Origin: Ailanthus altissimus
Lineage: Eukaryota; Streptophyta; Magnoliopsida; Sapindales; Simaroubaceae
DNA length: 64,000 bases
Reading direction: 5' to 3'
Assembly (NCBI GenBank): GCA_946807835.1
Contig: OX327695.1
Coordinates: 23,418,501-23,482,500, forward strand
The notes beneath the pieces were generated by a model. It worked only from the letters and a program-made list of their open reading frames with translations, made no database searches and was not told the origin of the DNA. Positions 47,104-59,491 of this stretch are shown here, one piece after another; position 1 is the first letter of the stretch; the number at the start of each line of letters is the position of its first letter. Made by a program: the position numbers and the translations under genes.

Positions 47104-48441
47104 TGTTCGCAAAACTAAAACATACAAATATTAACCAAAAATACACGGGTCATGAACAAGTAATAAAGTGATGAGAAGTACCATTCTCACGAGGATTGAT
47201 CTCTTAAATTAATATTAACTATTATGGTGTTAATAGCCTAACTTTATCTAGGTTAATTTTAATTCTAAGTTGATAAGAAAATTTAAGGCATTTAAACTAA
47301 CAATTTAACAATTTAGGGATGAAAGACTATGTATAAATGCTCATAGGGTCTTGATTTAACTCTACTTTTCTATGTTCTTCGTGTTTTAGTGATTAACAAC
47401 TATTCTTGTAAATTCATTAATCAAGAGATTCAAAATTAATCTCATTACCTCTCTTGAGAGTCAAATGAGATGTTATGCATACATATAATAATTTATATCC
47501 TTATCTAACTTGTCTATCTATACATTCATTAAACAACCCTTAAATGATTACCCGAGTTTTATTAGTTTCCCAACTTAATAAAAGTTAAGGTCATATTTTC
47601 CAAGTTCACTAAATAAGTTAATCTTTCCCAACTATACGACTTATAAGTCTAGATCATCTAATTAATCTCCCAATCAAATTAGGATCAATAGATCTAATAT
47701 AGCACAAATGAATAACACAAGAAATAATCATTAATCAACTAAGAATATCTAAACATAATAAAATGTAGAGCTACTTTAAGCTCATCGAACATGTATTTTA
47801 GCTAATCATGTTCAAGCAAAAAATCACAATAATTCAGAAGATTACAAGAGTAATCATGTTTAAAGTAACACAAACTATAAATATAAACTCCAAATTAAAG
47901 TAAACAAGGAAGAGAATAGAGAAAACTAGTAGAGATGTCTCTTTGAGGGCTTAAATCTTTAAGAATCTACGTTATAAAATGCTTTCTCTCTCCAATTTCC
48001 TGCTCTTTCATTCTTGGTAAGTGATGATTTTAATCTCCTTTATATAAGCTCTAAAAATTGGGCTTAAAAATTAGGGAATGTACTTCAAAATAGATTTTAG
48101 GTGTTAGAGTTGCCAAGAAAACTTGATTTAGCATTTAAGCGCCAATCATTTTACCCAATTTGGCGCCTAAGCGCTAGAACCTGGGTTTTTACTTCTAACA
48201 CTATTCATGTGAACAGTGCCCATAAATAGTATTATTTATGTGTACTGTTCATTTCACTGCTCACATGTTGGTCTCTTTTTGTCAATTGCACATATTCCTT
48301 GGATTTTTATCCCGAATTACTCTGTTAACTTGAAATTTATAAAATGACATTAACACAAATCAAAAGCCGTATATTCTTTTTCAAATTGAGTAATTACCAA
48401 GTTTAGGAATTCAAAACCATAGACATAATATGTACTCATCA
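47104..48441 (-). mobile_element. Athila LTR shared by two elements
   Basis: On the + strand it runs TGTTCGCAAAAC...TACTCATCA (1,338 bp). A primer site lies on its left, as for a 5' LTR, and a polypurine-tract-like 'AACTCCTTTAAACTTAAAT' with Athila 3' internal sequence lies on its right, as for a 3' LTR. It thus connects two internal regions in the same orientation. The GC-poor remains of the palindromic island are at 48145-48180, next to CTATTCATGTGAACAGTGCC-like words. Confidence 0.82.
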
Positions 48442-49895
48442 AACTCCTTTAAACTTAAATACTTGCTCGCCTTCAATTAAAGAAGCATTACTCAAAATTA
48501 AAAGCTAAATGAAAATAAAATAGAAGAAGATAATAAACATTGGGTCGACAAATAATTAGTAATTTATTTCAAAAATTTCTCATGAATACCCATCTCAAGG
48601 AAATTCTAAATGTTATAATAGTTCAACATGTCAATCCAATATTTGTACCCCACAAGTGACCTATTTGGGTGTGTGTATAGTTAGCATTAATAGTCATATA
48701 CACTCATATTAGTTTATACATATAAGTCAATGAAATGGTCTCTATGAGTTTTTACTTAATTAACACTGTATAGGCTTATTTGTCATATCAATCTCCACTA
48801 ATATAGGCACACACATAATCAATGATCAAATAGAACTTTATCTAACTTGTAATATATGGCTAAGGTAAGAATAGGATAAAATGGATTGGTTTAGGCTCAA
48901 CTCACATCATAAACATATATTCCTCTAAAGATTAATCAAGCTGAACCATTTGTTTTCCAAATGGTTTTCCTCAAACTTATTTCTTCGATTCCAATGCTAA
49001 TTTTTTTTGTTCATCTTTTTCTTTTTCTAAGTTTGGGATATAGCAAACTCAATCTATACAATATTTTTATTTTTTATTTTTTTTATTAAAATTCACTATA
49101 CCCCCAAACTTAAGTTTATATAATATTATAACAACTAAAATTTATAATTAAACTCATAACCCTTTTTTAATTCATGCTTTCATTTTCAAAAATCCCATAA
49201 TTCACACAACTTTCCAAAATAAAAGCTATGCTCATGGTGTGACAGGTATTAAGAAATATGATTAAATTAAAGGCTGAGATATTGAGGTGATTAGCAAAGA
49301 CAACTAGTTATTAGGCTCAACAGGGTAATTAGGGAAAAAAATATACAATGATTGGCTTGAAAGGCTTAATCGATCCAAAGATGACCTAAAATTATTTTCC
49401 TAGATTATGTATGCCCTAAGATTTCGCTTCAAGTAATACACAAATAAATTCTAGTGTCCTTTTTAGATCTTAAGTATTCTTATCATGCATAAACATCTTC
49501 TAAGTAAGCATAATGGCTAGATGATCCTAACTACGTGCTCAATAAATCAAGTAGTCACAAAATAAAGCCAACTTGTCTTTAGATAAACAAGCAAATAATC
49601 TCAACATTTATTGTTTTCAAAATAAAGTAGCGATTAAAATCATGTTTATATTTCATATCATTGACTACTAATCGTTCAATCAACCTACGACTAATTAATA
49701 AAAATAGAAACACGCATACAAATACTAAAAATAAACAACAACACGATAAAGAAAATTGGACATGTTATAGCAAAACAATAAATCAAATGAGTAAGTATAA
49801 TAAAAAAGTGTTTCCCACTCTCAAACTTAAATAAAGTCATGTCATCAAGTTAAGAAGAAAAAAAAGATAAATTAAAAATGAGAATAAAAACACTT
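48442..49895 (-). mobile_element. Athila 3' non-coding region (third element)
   Basis: This is collinear with 17517-18540 and with 58357-62100 (minus its copia insertion). It includes TACCCCCAAACTTAAG at 49098-49114 and a weaker CACTCTCAAACTTAAA at about 49815-49830, both polypurine-tract-like on the minus strand. No gene was seen. Confidence 0.65.
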
Positions 49896-49899
49896 CTCT

Positions 49900-50760
49900 A
49901 TTGCAACTAGAGGTTATCAATCATCCTCAATGTTTACTAGTTAATCATTGTCATCATCGTCGTCGGAGTTAGCAAAAGATAGCGGCTGCACTGGAGGTGG
50001 AACATGAGGTAGTTGGACCTGGCTGATGTTAAGGTTCATGTGGGTGGCAGTGAGTTGCCACATTTGTATTTGGTACAATGCCATGTGAGCTTGGTATTCA
50101 ACCTACTAATGACATCATTATTAGTGTGCCTAGAACACTCATTGGTAGTCCACAAATGTTCTCTTTAATGATATGCGACTGGCTTGGCTAAGAGTAAGTC
50201 GAGAGGAAGAAACTATAGTCAGTGTTTGAGGCTGAGGTCTAAGATTGTGTCCAACATCCAATTCTCGATCCTGATAAAATATGCTAAAGTACAGTGCTTT
50301 AATTGGATGTAATAACTCATCGGACAAGTCCCATTAGACGCTAGCTTATTGGCATAGAGCTGTGATAAAGAAAGGGCAAAATGTGTTGGCTCGATCATTC
50401 CGAATACTATAGATGATGCTTCACTTGATGACAAAGTCAATATTGATGCTCATTCTTGTCAAGATAGCATATAGTAGAATGGATCGGTCAACTGTGACAT
50501 AACTAACGTGGCTAGATGGCATGAGTCTTACGCTGATGAAACTATGCCAAATTTTCTCCTCATGGTTTATGGCTTTTGTTAGGAACGAGCGATGGTGCTC
50601 ACTGGACATTCTCCATATGGTGTTTGGTACTCAAAGTCATTGAATAATGGCATCATAATCCAGTTCTTTAGACAGTTGATGATACTCATCATTAACAATT
50701 GTTGGTAGGTTAAAGAACTGGTTGATGAAATTACTGTTAAAAGCGAGTTATAAATTAATA
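49900..50760 (-). pseudogene. 'Putative plant transposon protein' frame in Athila 3' region
   Basis: Minus-strand frames 50609-50421, 50440-50219 and 50327-50139 overlap and belong to one broken gene. They read HEEKIWHSFISVRLMPSSHV, DRSILLYAILTRMSINIDFV, FALSLSQLYANKLAS, and LLHPIKALYF. This is the family annotated in plants as putative plant transposon protein (Transposase_32-like). It is homologous to the frame at 62110-63100. It lies between pol and the 3' LTR, the place where Athila elements carry their env-like second ORF. Its true function is unknown. Confidence 0.75.
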
Positions 50761-51489
50761 TAATAAAAAATATAAAATCATAACATTAATTTAAAAAAAT
50801 TTACAATATAGCAATCAAAATTATATTACAAATTTAAATTCAATAAAAATCTTTCCATCAAACTAATTAAAGCAAGTCGTAAATAGTTAACACAAACGAG
50901 TCAACATAATATAAAAGTAACCCAATTAAACAAAAATAATTTTTCTTAGGCTTGATTCAAGATTTAAGAATATGTCTTATAGATGAATTTATATTAGCAT
51001 ATTATAGTTTTAAGATAAACTAATTTGCTAACTAGCTAAGCCAATAACATAATAAACATTAAAAGAGTAAAAATTAAAATAAAATAACTATTAATTTCCA
51101 TCATGTGAAACAAATAAATAAAAAAAGGAACCCTTTTCTCTTAAAATATTCATATTATTTATTTAAATAATGTAATGTCAATGAGATGAAGTTAAAAAGA
51201 GATCAAAACATGTAATTTAATAATCAAATAAATATTTAAAAAGAGTGAACCAATAGTTTTTTTAGAATAAAAAATCAGAGATGACAAAGTTAGGGGGCAA
51301 TGTCTGTATAGCAAGTGAGCAGAGAACAATTGATATATCGAAGAAGAGATAAGAATTGTTATTTTAATTTTTTATTTAGAGCTACAATTAAAATAACATT
51401 GTTTAGTCTTCTTTTTTTTTAAATATTTAAATATCTACTAATACCTAATGGGTATCCACATGATATTTTATAAAAAATCATACTTGTTC
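50761..51489. other. AT-rich stretch without recognised content
   Basis: I see no domain. It lies between a decayed Athila 3' ORF and a chromovirus RNase H fragment and might contain a truncated chromovirus LTR or integrase remnant. Nothing in the sequence lets me decide. Confidence 0.3.
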
Positions 51490-52564
51490 TAAACTCATTA
51501 TAGGTTTTAATTTTGTATACCAAACTCATCTTAAATCTGCTTCAAATCTTACCAAATCATTTATAATAGGGGTAGGTTCTAACAATTTTATTAGTTTGCA
51601 AGTCATTTTGCCATCCCTAGGTCTATATGCTTTTGATGACGAAAGTGCTTTAATGAGTTGAATAAACAATGAACTCTTTAAGTAAAAGGTACGCCTTCTA
51701 TATCTTAAAAGCTCTAAACACCATATAAAGCTCTTACTGATATGTGTACCAATTCTGTCTCGACTCACTCAAGAAAGCAATTGGTCTTTTTTCTTAAAAA
51801 AAAACTGCTCTAATACCTACTCCACTTGCATCACACTATAATTCAAAAGTCATGGTAAAATCTGGAAGTATAAGGATTGGTATAGTGGAAAGCTTTTTCT
51901 TGATCATTTTGAAGTTTGATTCGCGACTTCACTCTAACTGAACTTTTTCTTCTTCAAACATTCAATTATGAGAGCTATTATGGTGCTAAATTGCTTATCA
52001 AACCTATGATAGAAAGTAGCTAATCCATGAAAACTCCATACATCAATGATAGGTTTAGGGCCAAGAAAATCACGGATAGCTTTCACCTTCTTATCATCCA
52101 CATGGATTCCCTCACTATTAATCACGAATCCCAAAAATATCAATATGGTTGTGGGAAAAGCACACTTCTTTAAATTCACAAACAATTCATTTTTCTCAAC
52201 ACGAATAAGACTTGCCTAAGGTGGTTAATAAGTTCTATAATATCCTTACTATAAACTAGAATATCATCAAAGTAAACAACTACAAATGTGGACATGAATA
52301 GTTAAAGTACTTGGACTATTAAGTGCATAAAGGTACCCAGTGCATTTGACAACCTAAATGGCATGGCCATCCACTCATAAAGATCATCATTCATATTGAA
52401 TGTGGTCTTCCACTCATCACCAAAATATATTTTGATTTGGTGGTAGCCACTCTTTAAGTTTGTCTTGGAGAACATTAAGGCGAGGGATAGGAAAATGATA
52501 CCTCTGATAATCTTGGGTGGCATGATTGTTTACACACATCTGCCAATTCCCATCCTACTTTGGG
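51490..52564 (-). pseudogene. Chromovirus RT and RNase H
   Basis: Reading leftward on the minus strand: PK then a stop, DGNWQMCV (52560-52535), [35 protein letters not shown], and FVVVYFDDILVYSKD near 52290-52250 with the catalytic YFDD intact. Next come [43 protein letters not shown], and RNase H text (RQNWYTYQ, ELYMVFRAFK, KEFIVYS). The [13 protein letters not shown] wording is typical of CRM/Reina/Galadriel-type chromoviruses; I cannot choose among these. Frameshifts and stops are frequent. It is truncated on the left before integrase. Confidence 0.85.
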
Positions 52565-52569
52565 ATAAG

Positions 52570-53954
52570 TGATACGATATTTCTATATCTTAAAATTTAA
52601 ACGCAAGTATACGTTATTGTAATAAGTAATAAAGGGACTTATAAAGTCAGATGTCAAACCCATAAGAATAATTTTTATTTTCTATCAAGTACTAAAATTA
52701 TATCTTCTTAATTATTTAAAAAAATCAAATCTTAATTTTGCAATTAATTTAAGTAAAATAAAAGTGCAGAAAATAAATGACACAACTCAAATAAAATAAG
52801 AAAATAATAATATAGAGGAAGCCTATGGTTAATTACTATCCTTCAATATATTTTTTGAATATTAATCCTTTTAATATTTATATCCCTCAATTCTTATTAT
52901 TGGTCAAGACAATAATGTATTCACAAGTCTCTCCCAAGATAATGCTAGTATATCATAATTTACCAAATACCTATATTCCTATGGTACTTGTAATAAATTA
53001 ATATTTATTAAGAACATGTCTTATTGACCATACATGCTAATTAGGTATATTTCTATCCTAATTCAAAACTTGCATATACAACATTGAATGTTACCTACAA
53101 TCATGTATCAAATTATTAAGGTTTAAATACAATGATGCCTCTTTCGAATTTATCAAAGTATTACCAAATCAATCATAATATTAATCGGATATAATGAAGC
53201 ATTAAGAACAAATCATTTGTATAATGAAGAATTGAGTTCAAATAAATATTCAAAAAATCCAACAATTAAGCTCACATATTGAGTTCAAGTAATAACCTTA
53301 GAAAATAAATTTAGCTCATGGTAACTAGAGAATTATACCTGAAAAATAAAATAAACATAATACAACTAAAAGCAAACCAATATTGACGTTAATTTGCAGT
53401 TGGTTGATACGCCAAAGATTTGTCAATAATCTCTTGCTTCCTTGAATTCTCATTGCTTCTCTATCTAAAAACTACTCTTTTTCAATGTGTTGTGGCTTAA
53501 GTTGTATGCTCTTTGAGGTTTGAAATAAGAGGCCTTTATATAGAGATTGATTATAGTATTTAAGTTGTATTTCTTTTCTACTGTAGCACGATCACTGTTA
53601 ATTGATACTGTTTATGGGGGGTACTGTTCCATGCACTATTCATGAGGTACTGTTCACCGTTGGAGCGAAAAGCTTAGGCCGCTGAAATTTCGCTGAGGCG
53701 AAATACTATTTATGGCTGGGGAGAAGGTACTATAGAAAAATCACTATTTATGGTACTGTAGTAAATCACTGTATCGTATACTATAGCAATTTGATGTTTT
53801 GCCTTTTTTTTCTTTGATTTTCATTCCAAATAGTTCTATTGACTTCAAACATACAAAATAACAATAAAATTATAAAAAGACTAATATTTTTATTAAAATG
53901 AGCAATTAATCAAATTAAGGGAGTGAAAATAATAGATATAATTTACACTTATCA
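52570..53954 (-). mobile_element. Athila-type solo LTR in chromovirus RT
   Basis: On the + strand it runs TGATACGATATT...CACTTATCA (1,385 bp), with a perfect 5-bp TSD ATAAG (52565-52569 and 53955-53959). Removing it makes the host RT read ALLIPK. It carries 'GTACTGTTC/CACTGTAG'-type words at 53580-53790 and a degraded GC island at 53660-53705. Confidence 0.92.
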
Positions 53955-53959
53955 ATAAG

Positions 53960-54516
53960 TAGAGCAAGAAAGGCACAAGGTTTTAATACTCTACCTTATA
54001 TATCCCTTTTTAGCAACTCTTTCACTTTGTCTTTCAAGATCTCATGCTTTTTTGGACTCATCCGATAATATGAAAGATTTGGCAAGTTGGCTCCAAGAAT
54101 GAAGTCAATGCAATGCTGAATATCTCGCCTTAAAGACAAGCTAGTCGGCCATAAGGTCTTTAAACTCAACAATCAATCCTTGTATCTCAATTGGCAAAGG
54201 CTATTTTGATTGCTCTTTACTTTTCACCAGTATACAACTGTAAGTGCTTATACTATATAATTCCTCTATAAACTCATTTTCCTTGAAAGCATTGAAAATA
54301 AAGCTTTCTCTTTTACTTTAAGGGCTATCTTTACTTATTGACTAAGTACCACTACTATCTTTCTTTCGATTCCAAGTAAAAGAATAAATATTATACAACA
54401 TCTATATTGTATTGTTAGAACCTACCTAACAACACATACAAACATTCATTTTAACTACATCACATAAAATATTAGATTTGTACCTCTTTCTAATAGAATA
54501 AAATAATCATCATTGC
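53960..54516 (-). pseudogene. Chromovirus RT N-terminus and protease-RT linker
   Basis: The minus strand reads IQHCIDFILGANLPNLSYYR then MSPKKHEILKDKVKELLKRD, followed by RVLKPCAFLALLI. This is the RT entry segment ('HQIDFIPGASLPNRPAYR...SPCAVP') of the chromovirus that continues at 52564. Upstream, 54150-54516 is a poorly conserved linker to the protease at 55740. Confidence 0.82.
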
Positions 54517-54521
54517 CTTGT

Positions 54522-55734
54522 TGATAGATGTATTTTATAAATATTAGTTAGGCTTCTATAAACTTAGCATTTGTTCATTTTAAGTGCAGATTTTAAGCTT
54601 TTTTATGTGATTTTTAGTCACTTTATAGGTTTAAAGTCAATACAACAATTAGAAATAAAATTCAAGAAAAATAAGACAAATTTCAAATTGCTATAGTAAC
54701 AATGCACAATGATTTTGCTACAGTGTTGTAGCACTAGGGGAAATGGCAATATTCATCTTTGACTTGGAGATAAAATTTTGCCCTAATTTTTTCTGTCAAC
54801 TGTATAAATGGATCACTTTTGAGCTAGAAATAAAGAGGAAAGAGATAGAGTAGCAGAGAGCATGAAAGAAAACACCATTTATTCAAGACTTTATATCAAA
54901 TTAAGATATTGAAGAAGGGAATTCTGCAGCAAAAGAGGAAGAGCAGGGAACAGGGGATTATCTCTTTCTCTTATTTTGCATATTCTACAAATTCATATTC
55001 TTCATAATGATGATAGTTAAATGTTCTAAAACTCTGTTTATTAGCATAAAGAAAGTTTTTATTACTAGGATTGCAATCTTGAATTCAATATATAATTTGA
55101 TTGAATATTTTTATCTTATTTACGAACGCAACATTGGAATTGGTCATGTTTATATATGCTTAGTGCTTTCTATTTTTTTGCCAAAAACTAAATTGTTTAG
55201 GAAACTCATAAATAAAATTGGAAAAGGAATTTATGTATTTATTCTTAGATAAACTAATATATGATCATTTTGTAGTAGTTATGAGTTTCATATGAGATAA
55301 GAATATACCTATATGACATATATGGTTTGTAAGATTTGTTCTTAATGAATTTTACCTTATTTTTATTACCATAGATATAAAAATAATTGTTAGAGTAAGA
55401 TATATTCACTTAACTACTGAAAGAAGCTAATAAAGATATCAGGGTTCTTAACCAATAATTCATATTGAGAGATTAAATCAAGAGAAGACTAATTGCTTCA
55501 AGTAAAATATTGAGATATAGTTGTAATCCTATGTTTAGTTCCTATTGGTGATTTATAATTATTAATCTCTGTTATCTCTTTGTTTTTTATTATTATTTAA
55601 AGTTAATTAAATTCTCTTTTATATTATGGTTGTCTGAATAAAATTAAAAAGATACAGTTTTAATACTTAGTAAATGTAGGATACAAATTCTTTGTGGGAA
55701 TGATACTTAACTTATTATTATATATCACACAACA
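54522..55734 (+). mobile_element. Athila/Tat-type solo LTR in the chromovirus
   Basis: It starts TGATAGATG and ends ATCACACAACA (1,213 bp), with a perfect 5-bp TSD CTTGT (54517-54521 and 55735-55739). The end includes TTTGTGGGAATGATACTTAA (55691-55710), the usual LTR-end wording of the Athila/Tat group. The 81-residue ORF at 55007-55252 is a passage through the LTR. Confidence 0.92.
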
Positions 55735-55739
55735 CTTGT

Positions 55740-56095
55740 AATCTCAATACTTGGCCCTTTCTTAATCTAGCCTATATTGTATGGTGATGGATAAGTTGTG
55801 TTTAGAGTTTGAGATGGTCAACCAAGTATTGAGACACTAAGTTCTCACAGCTACAATTTTCAATAACAAGCTTGCAAACTTTGTCAGCAATCAAGCACAT
55901 TCCCTAAAAAATTATCTTTCATTGAGACCATTCTAGTTATGTAAGCATAAACATCAATCTTTTCTCAATACATACAACCTCTTCACTCTTCTCTTTGGCT
56001 ATCTCAATGTCAAAACTAGAATTTCCCTCCTTGGGTTCATTGTCATTCGCATATCCTTCCTTCTCTTCTCACTATATGACATTGACAAATTTTTG
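55740..56095 (-). pseudogene. Chromovirus protease region
   Basis: The minus strand from about 55920 reads CLIADKVCKLVIENCSCENL, VSQYLVDHLKL, and ARLRKGPS. This matches the chromovirus retropepsin segment 'KVCxLIIDxGSCxNVxSxxLVxKLxL', with the catalytic Asp changed to Asn in ENCSC. It is the upstream part of the pol that continues at 54516 after the solo LTR. Homology fades near 56095. Confidence 0.7.
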
Positions 56096-56720
56096 CGTAC
56101 TGCAGTTATCAAACCTTTTCTCAAGCATAACATATTCTCAAACTAATGGAAAAACTAAGGTAATGAATAAGTCATAGGGGAATTTGATCCGATGCATTTG
56201 CGAAGACAAAACAGAGTAATAGGATTTTGTACTTGCTCAAGATGAGTTCGCCAACAATAACTCAGATTAATCATTCAACCAAAAAAGTCATTTCTCCATT
56301 GTTTATACCAAAATAACTAGGCATGTTGTAGACTTGGTTAAACTACTTTCAAATGCAAGATCCCAAGTTGTCTTTACCTTGGCTTAGAGTTACACAATGA
56401 TATTTCAAGAGGTGCATGATGCATTAGAAAGCCAAAACCAGAAGTACAAGCAAGTTATGAAAACATAGAAGGCCCTAAATGTTTGAAGTGTATGATTAAG
56501 TTCTAGTTATTTATGCAAAGAGAGGATGCCAATAGGTTTTTATGGGAAACTCAATCAAGAATGGTATGGTCCATAATAAATTTTGAATAAGATCAACGAT
56601 AATGCTTATATTGTAGATCTTTCAACACACATGGGCATTTCTAGACATTCAATGTTGTGAAATTATCACCTTTTTATGTGGAGGAGAACTTTACAATCAC
56701 TCAATAAGGAGTTTTTTACT
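56096..56720 (+). pseudogene. Chromovirus integrase fragment, plus strand
   Basis: The + strand reads YSQTNGKTKVMNKSXGNLIR (56140-56200; X is a lesion), LAQDEFANNNSD (56233-56268), FSIVYTKITRHVVDL (56290-56335), FQEVHDALESQNQKYKQV (56405-56457), and MPIGFYGKLN and ILNKINDNAYIVDL (56525-56625). The last pair is the integrase C-terminal 'RFPVGTYxKL...KINDNAYxVDLP' block of CRM/Reina-type chromoviruses. It is opposite in orientation to the pol at 51490-56095. It may be the integrase of the same element after an inversion or a second fragment. Confidence 0.8.
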
Positions 56721-56938
56721 AGTGAAGGAGAATGATAGGGAACATCGCATCAAGCTATTACATTGTTAAAAAAAATTAAGAAGTCAAAACTCCATTCTAG
56801 AGTCAGTAAACTTTTTTTATTATTGCAAACTTAAACTTTAATTCCAGCAACATTTTTAAACTTTGATTTGTTATATTCTTTGAATTTCCTTTGCTCTTGA
56901 ATTTTGTAGTGATCTTTTAAATTTTTAACTTGACATAT
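56721..56938. other. Short unassigned stretch
   Basis: This may be the linker between chromovirus integrase and its LTR. It contains TTTAAATTTTTAACTTGAC-like AT text and nothing I recognise. Confidence 0.3.
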
Positions 56939-58356
56939 GTTTTTGAATTTCTATTTAAGCGAAAGTGCGCACTATCGTAAAGAATAATATAATGATATGA
57001 GTAAAATATCACTCTCATAGGGACTTTTGTATTCTAATTTTTACCAAGTACTAAAAATTAATACTACTTAACTTTTATCTAGACAAAATTTAAATTGAGA
57101 GTTTAGCTAACCTAAAATAACTTAAAGTAATCTAAGTTAAAGCTATGCATTAATCAATGATGAAATTCACTAATTAAAGAAACCTAAGGTTATAACTTAT
57201 TCCCCAATATTTTATTGAACCTATTATATTCTCTTACTTTATTTCTTTAATAACAAATTGTTGTCTAAATCACCATTATCGTTATAAGCCTTTGTCGATG
57301 ATCAAATAAATATAACCTACTCTAATAATTTTCTATATGTCTTTGATAATCATAATAGAATGAGACACATTAAAGATTGATCTAGTACTACCATTTATGT
57401 TTTATGGGTAATATTTATCTCATATGAAACTCATAGTTGTTATGCTATGATCATATATCAAACTATCTTAGACTAAACATATAACTTCCTTTATCGAGTT
57501 CATTTTAGCTCCTATAACATTTAAAATATTGGTTAGATATTCAGAAAATATTAAGCACAAAATAGAATGAAAAATTCTACTTTATTGAATTCATAAACAA
57601 GAGAAATAATCGAGTTCAACTGCATATTAGGCTCAACAGTTAAATCACAAATAAGTAAAATTAGCTCATAAAGAATTCAAGAATACCAAAGCAAATAGTC
57701 AAGAACATCATTTACAAGGACAGAAAAATATGAGAAAATGAAGAAAGTAAGCAAGGTAGTGCCTTTAATCTTCTCTTTCTTTCTCTTGTTTGTTACATAA
57801 TCATTGCTTTCAATCTTCAATCTTGTTTAATCTATCATGCAACTTTGTTTTTGTGTTTTCTCTAACTTTTATATTTCTTTTCTTTTATTTGACCTTTAAA
57901 GGGTATTTTTATAGGCTTTCAAAGCCCTGAGGATCTGTGGCTTTGTGTCATAGTTGTATTAGAAGTCCAGAAATTTTTCTCTTTAGTTGCAGGAGCATTA
58001 AAGCACTGGCTTTTGACCACCCCGGTGCTGAACTCTCTGACTTGATCGTTGTGGTGATGGGTTGTGGGTACTGAGACCTAGAAATTAATTTCCTCTTTTG
58101 CTGAGTAGGCACCACGACGATAGCTGTAGAGATTGTAACGCTGAGATCTCTGAGTTGGGCATTGCGACATTAACTTCTAAGCGCTCTATTTCTTCAATTC
58201 TTTTTTATTTTTATCTGATTTTTAGTATCTTTATGCCGAGTGATTGGAAACTTGTATTTTATCAATAAACTTTATAAATAGTCAAATAATCATCAAATTA
58301 AAGCAAATATTAAGCTTGAAAAAATAAAAATTATTAATCTTAATGAATCTCTATCA
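56939..58356 (-). mobile_element. Athila 3' LTR (fourth element)
   Basis: The left edge is either TGTTTTTGAATTTC (56939) or TGAATTTC (56944). The right edge is GAATCTCTATCA at 58356, followed by the polypurine-tract complement AATACCCCCAAATTTAAG. The body is collinear with the other Athila LTRs, and its GC island (57990-58170) is heavily decayed to TG/CA. I could not identify a TSD. Confidence 0.75.
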
Positions 58357-59486
58357 AATACCCCCAAATTTAAGAATTTACTCATCCTCAAGCAAAATAA
58401 AAACTAAAAGATAAAAAGATAAAAACTAAAAGACAAATAATTGAATGGGTTAATTAGATAATTCCCAATTTATCTCAAAGATTGTATTACACCTATTAAT
58501 TTTCAAACTCTTTAGACACTTATGAAGACTCAATATACCTAATCATCATACTTTTCTTTATCTTATAAGTAATCACTTGGTAACTGTGTGTGTGTGTAGT
58601 TGCTTATTATCTATCAGTTGCACCCAGAATAGTTTATGCATACAATAATGAACATGATCTTTCTAACAATCTATAGGCTTGCTTTTTATAACATTTTTCA
58701 ATAATGTAAGGCAGTACATAACCAAAGATCAATTAAGACTTTTAAAAGCTTGTAATGTAAGGCTAGGGTTAAGGTAAGGAAAATTGAGGAAAAAAAAAGT
58801 TAAATCCACACCATAACTAATTTTTTTTTTTTTAATCATTTGGCCTTTATGTCTTCCTGAGGACTCTCCCAAACTCAACTTCTTTTTCTCTAAACCTATT
58901 TAGCAACTCACTAAGCTTAAACCTAAGTTAGGGGTAAGGTTTTTTTTTTTTTTTAAAGAAGTGAAGTGAAATGAATATACTGTGTTTACCCCTCAAACTT
59001 AGGTTCTTACATTACTTTTGTGAACTAGCTCTCTCATTCTTCATCCATGGCCATAATTTATATCCTTTCATGACCCTTAACATGATGTTTTATATTTGTG
59101 AGAAATGTAAAGAGAATATATTTTACTGTATATTGTAAAGCTGTACAATGGAGCCTTTATATAAGCTGTAATCTTATTACATAATAGAAAAGTAATACAC
59201 ATAAGAAAATAATATTTTATATTAATAACATGTATATATGGTAGGAGGGTATAAAAGAATTATTCCGGAATCATTCCAGAATTATTCTAGAATTATTCCT
59301 TAATAATATTTATGGTGCAAAGAATGTTTTACTTAATTTTGAAGGCTTCAGTTTTATTTTGTTTTTTAGAAAAGAAAGTTGTCAATTAGGCTAAAAAATG
59401 AGTGACTAAGGATAAATAAAAACATATAATGATAGACTCAAAAGGCTTAAATGGTTTAAAGAATGTCTAAAATCATCTCTTTAGTT
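58357..59486 (-). mobile_element. Athila 3' non-coding region (fourth element), first part
   Basis: This holds the polypurine tract at 58357-58375 and a second polypurine-like motif at 58988-59003, then the copia insertion. It is collinear with 48442-49400. No gene was seen. Confidence 0.65.
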
Positions 59487-59491
59487 ATATA

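Noticed and set aside
55007..55252. 81-residue ORF near 55007
   Set aside because: It lies wholly inside a solo LTR with a perfect TSD; composition is AT-driven.
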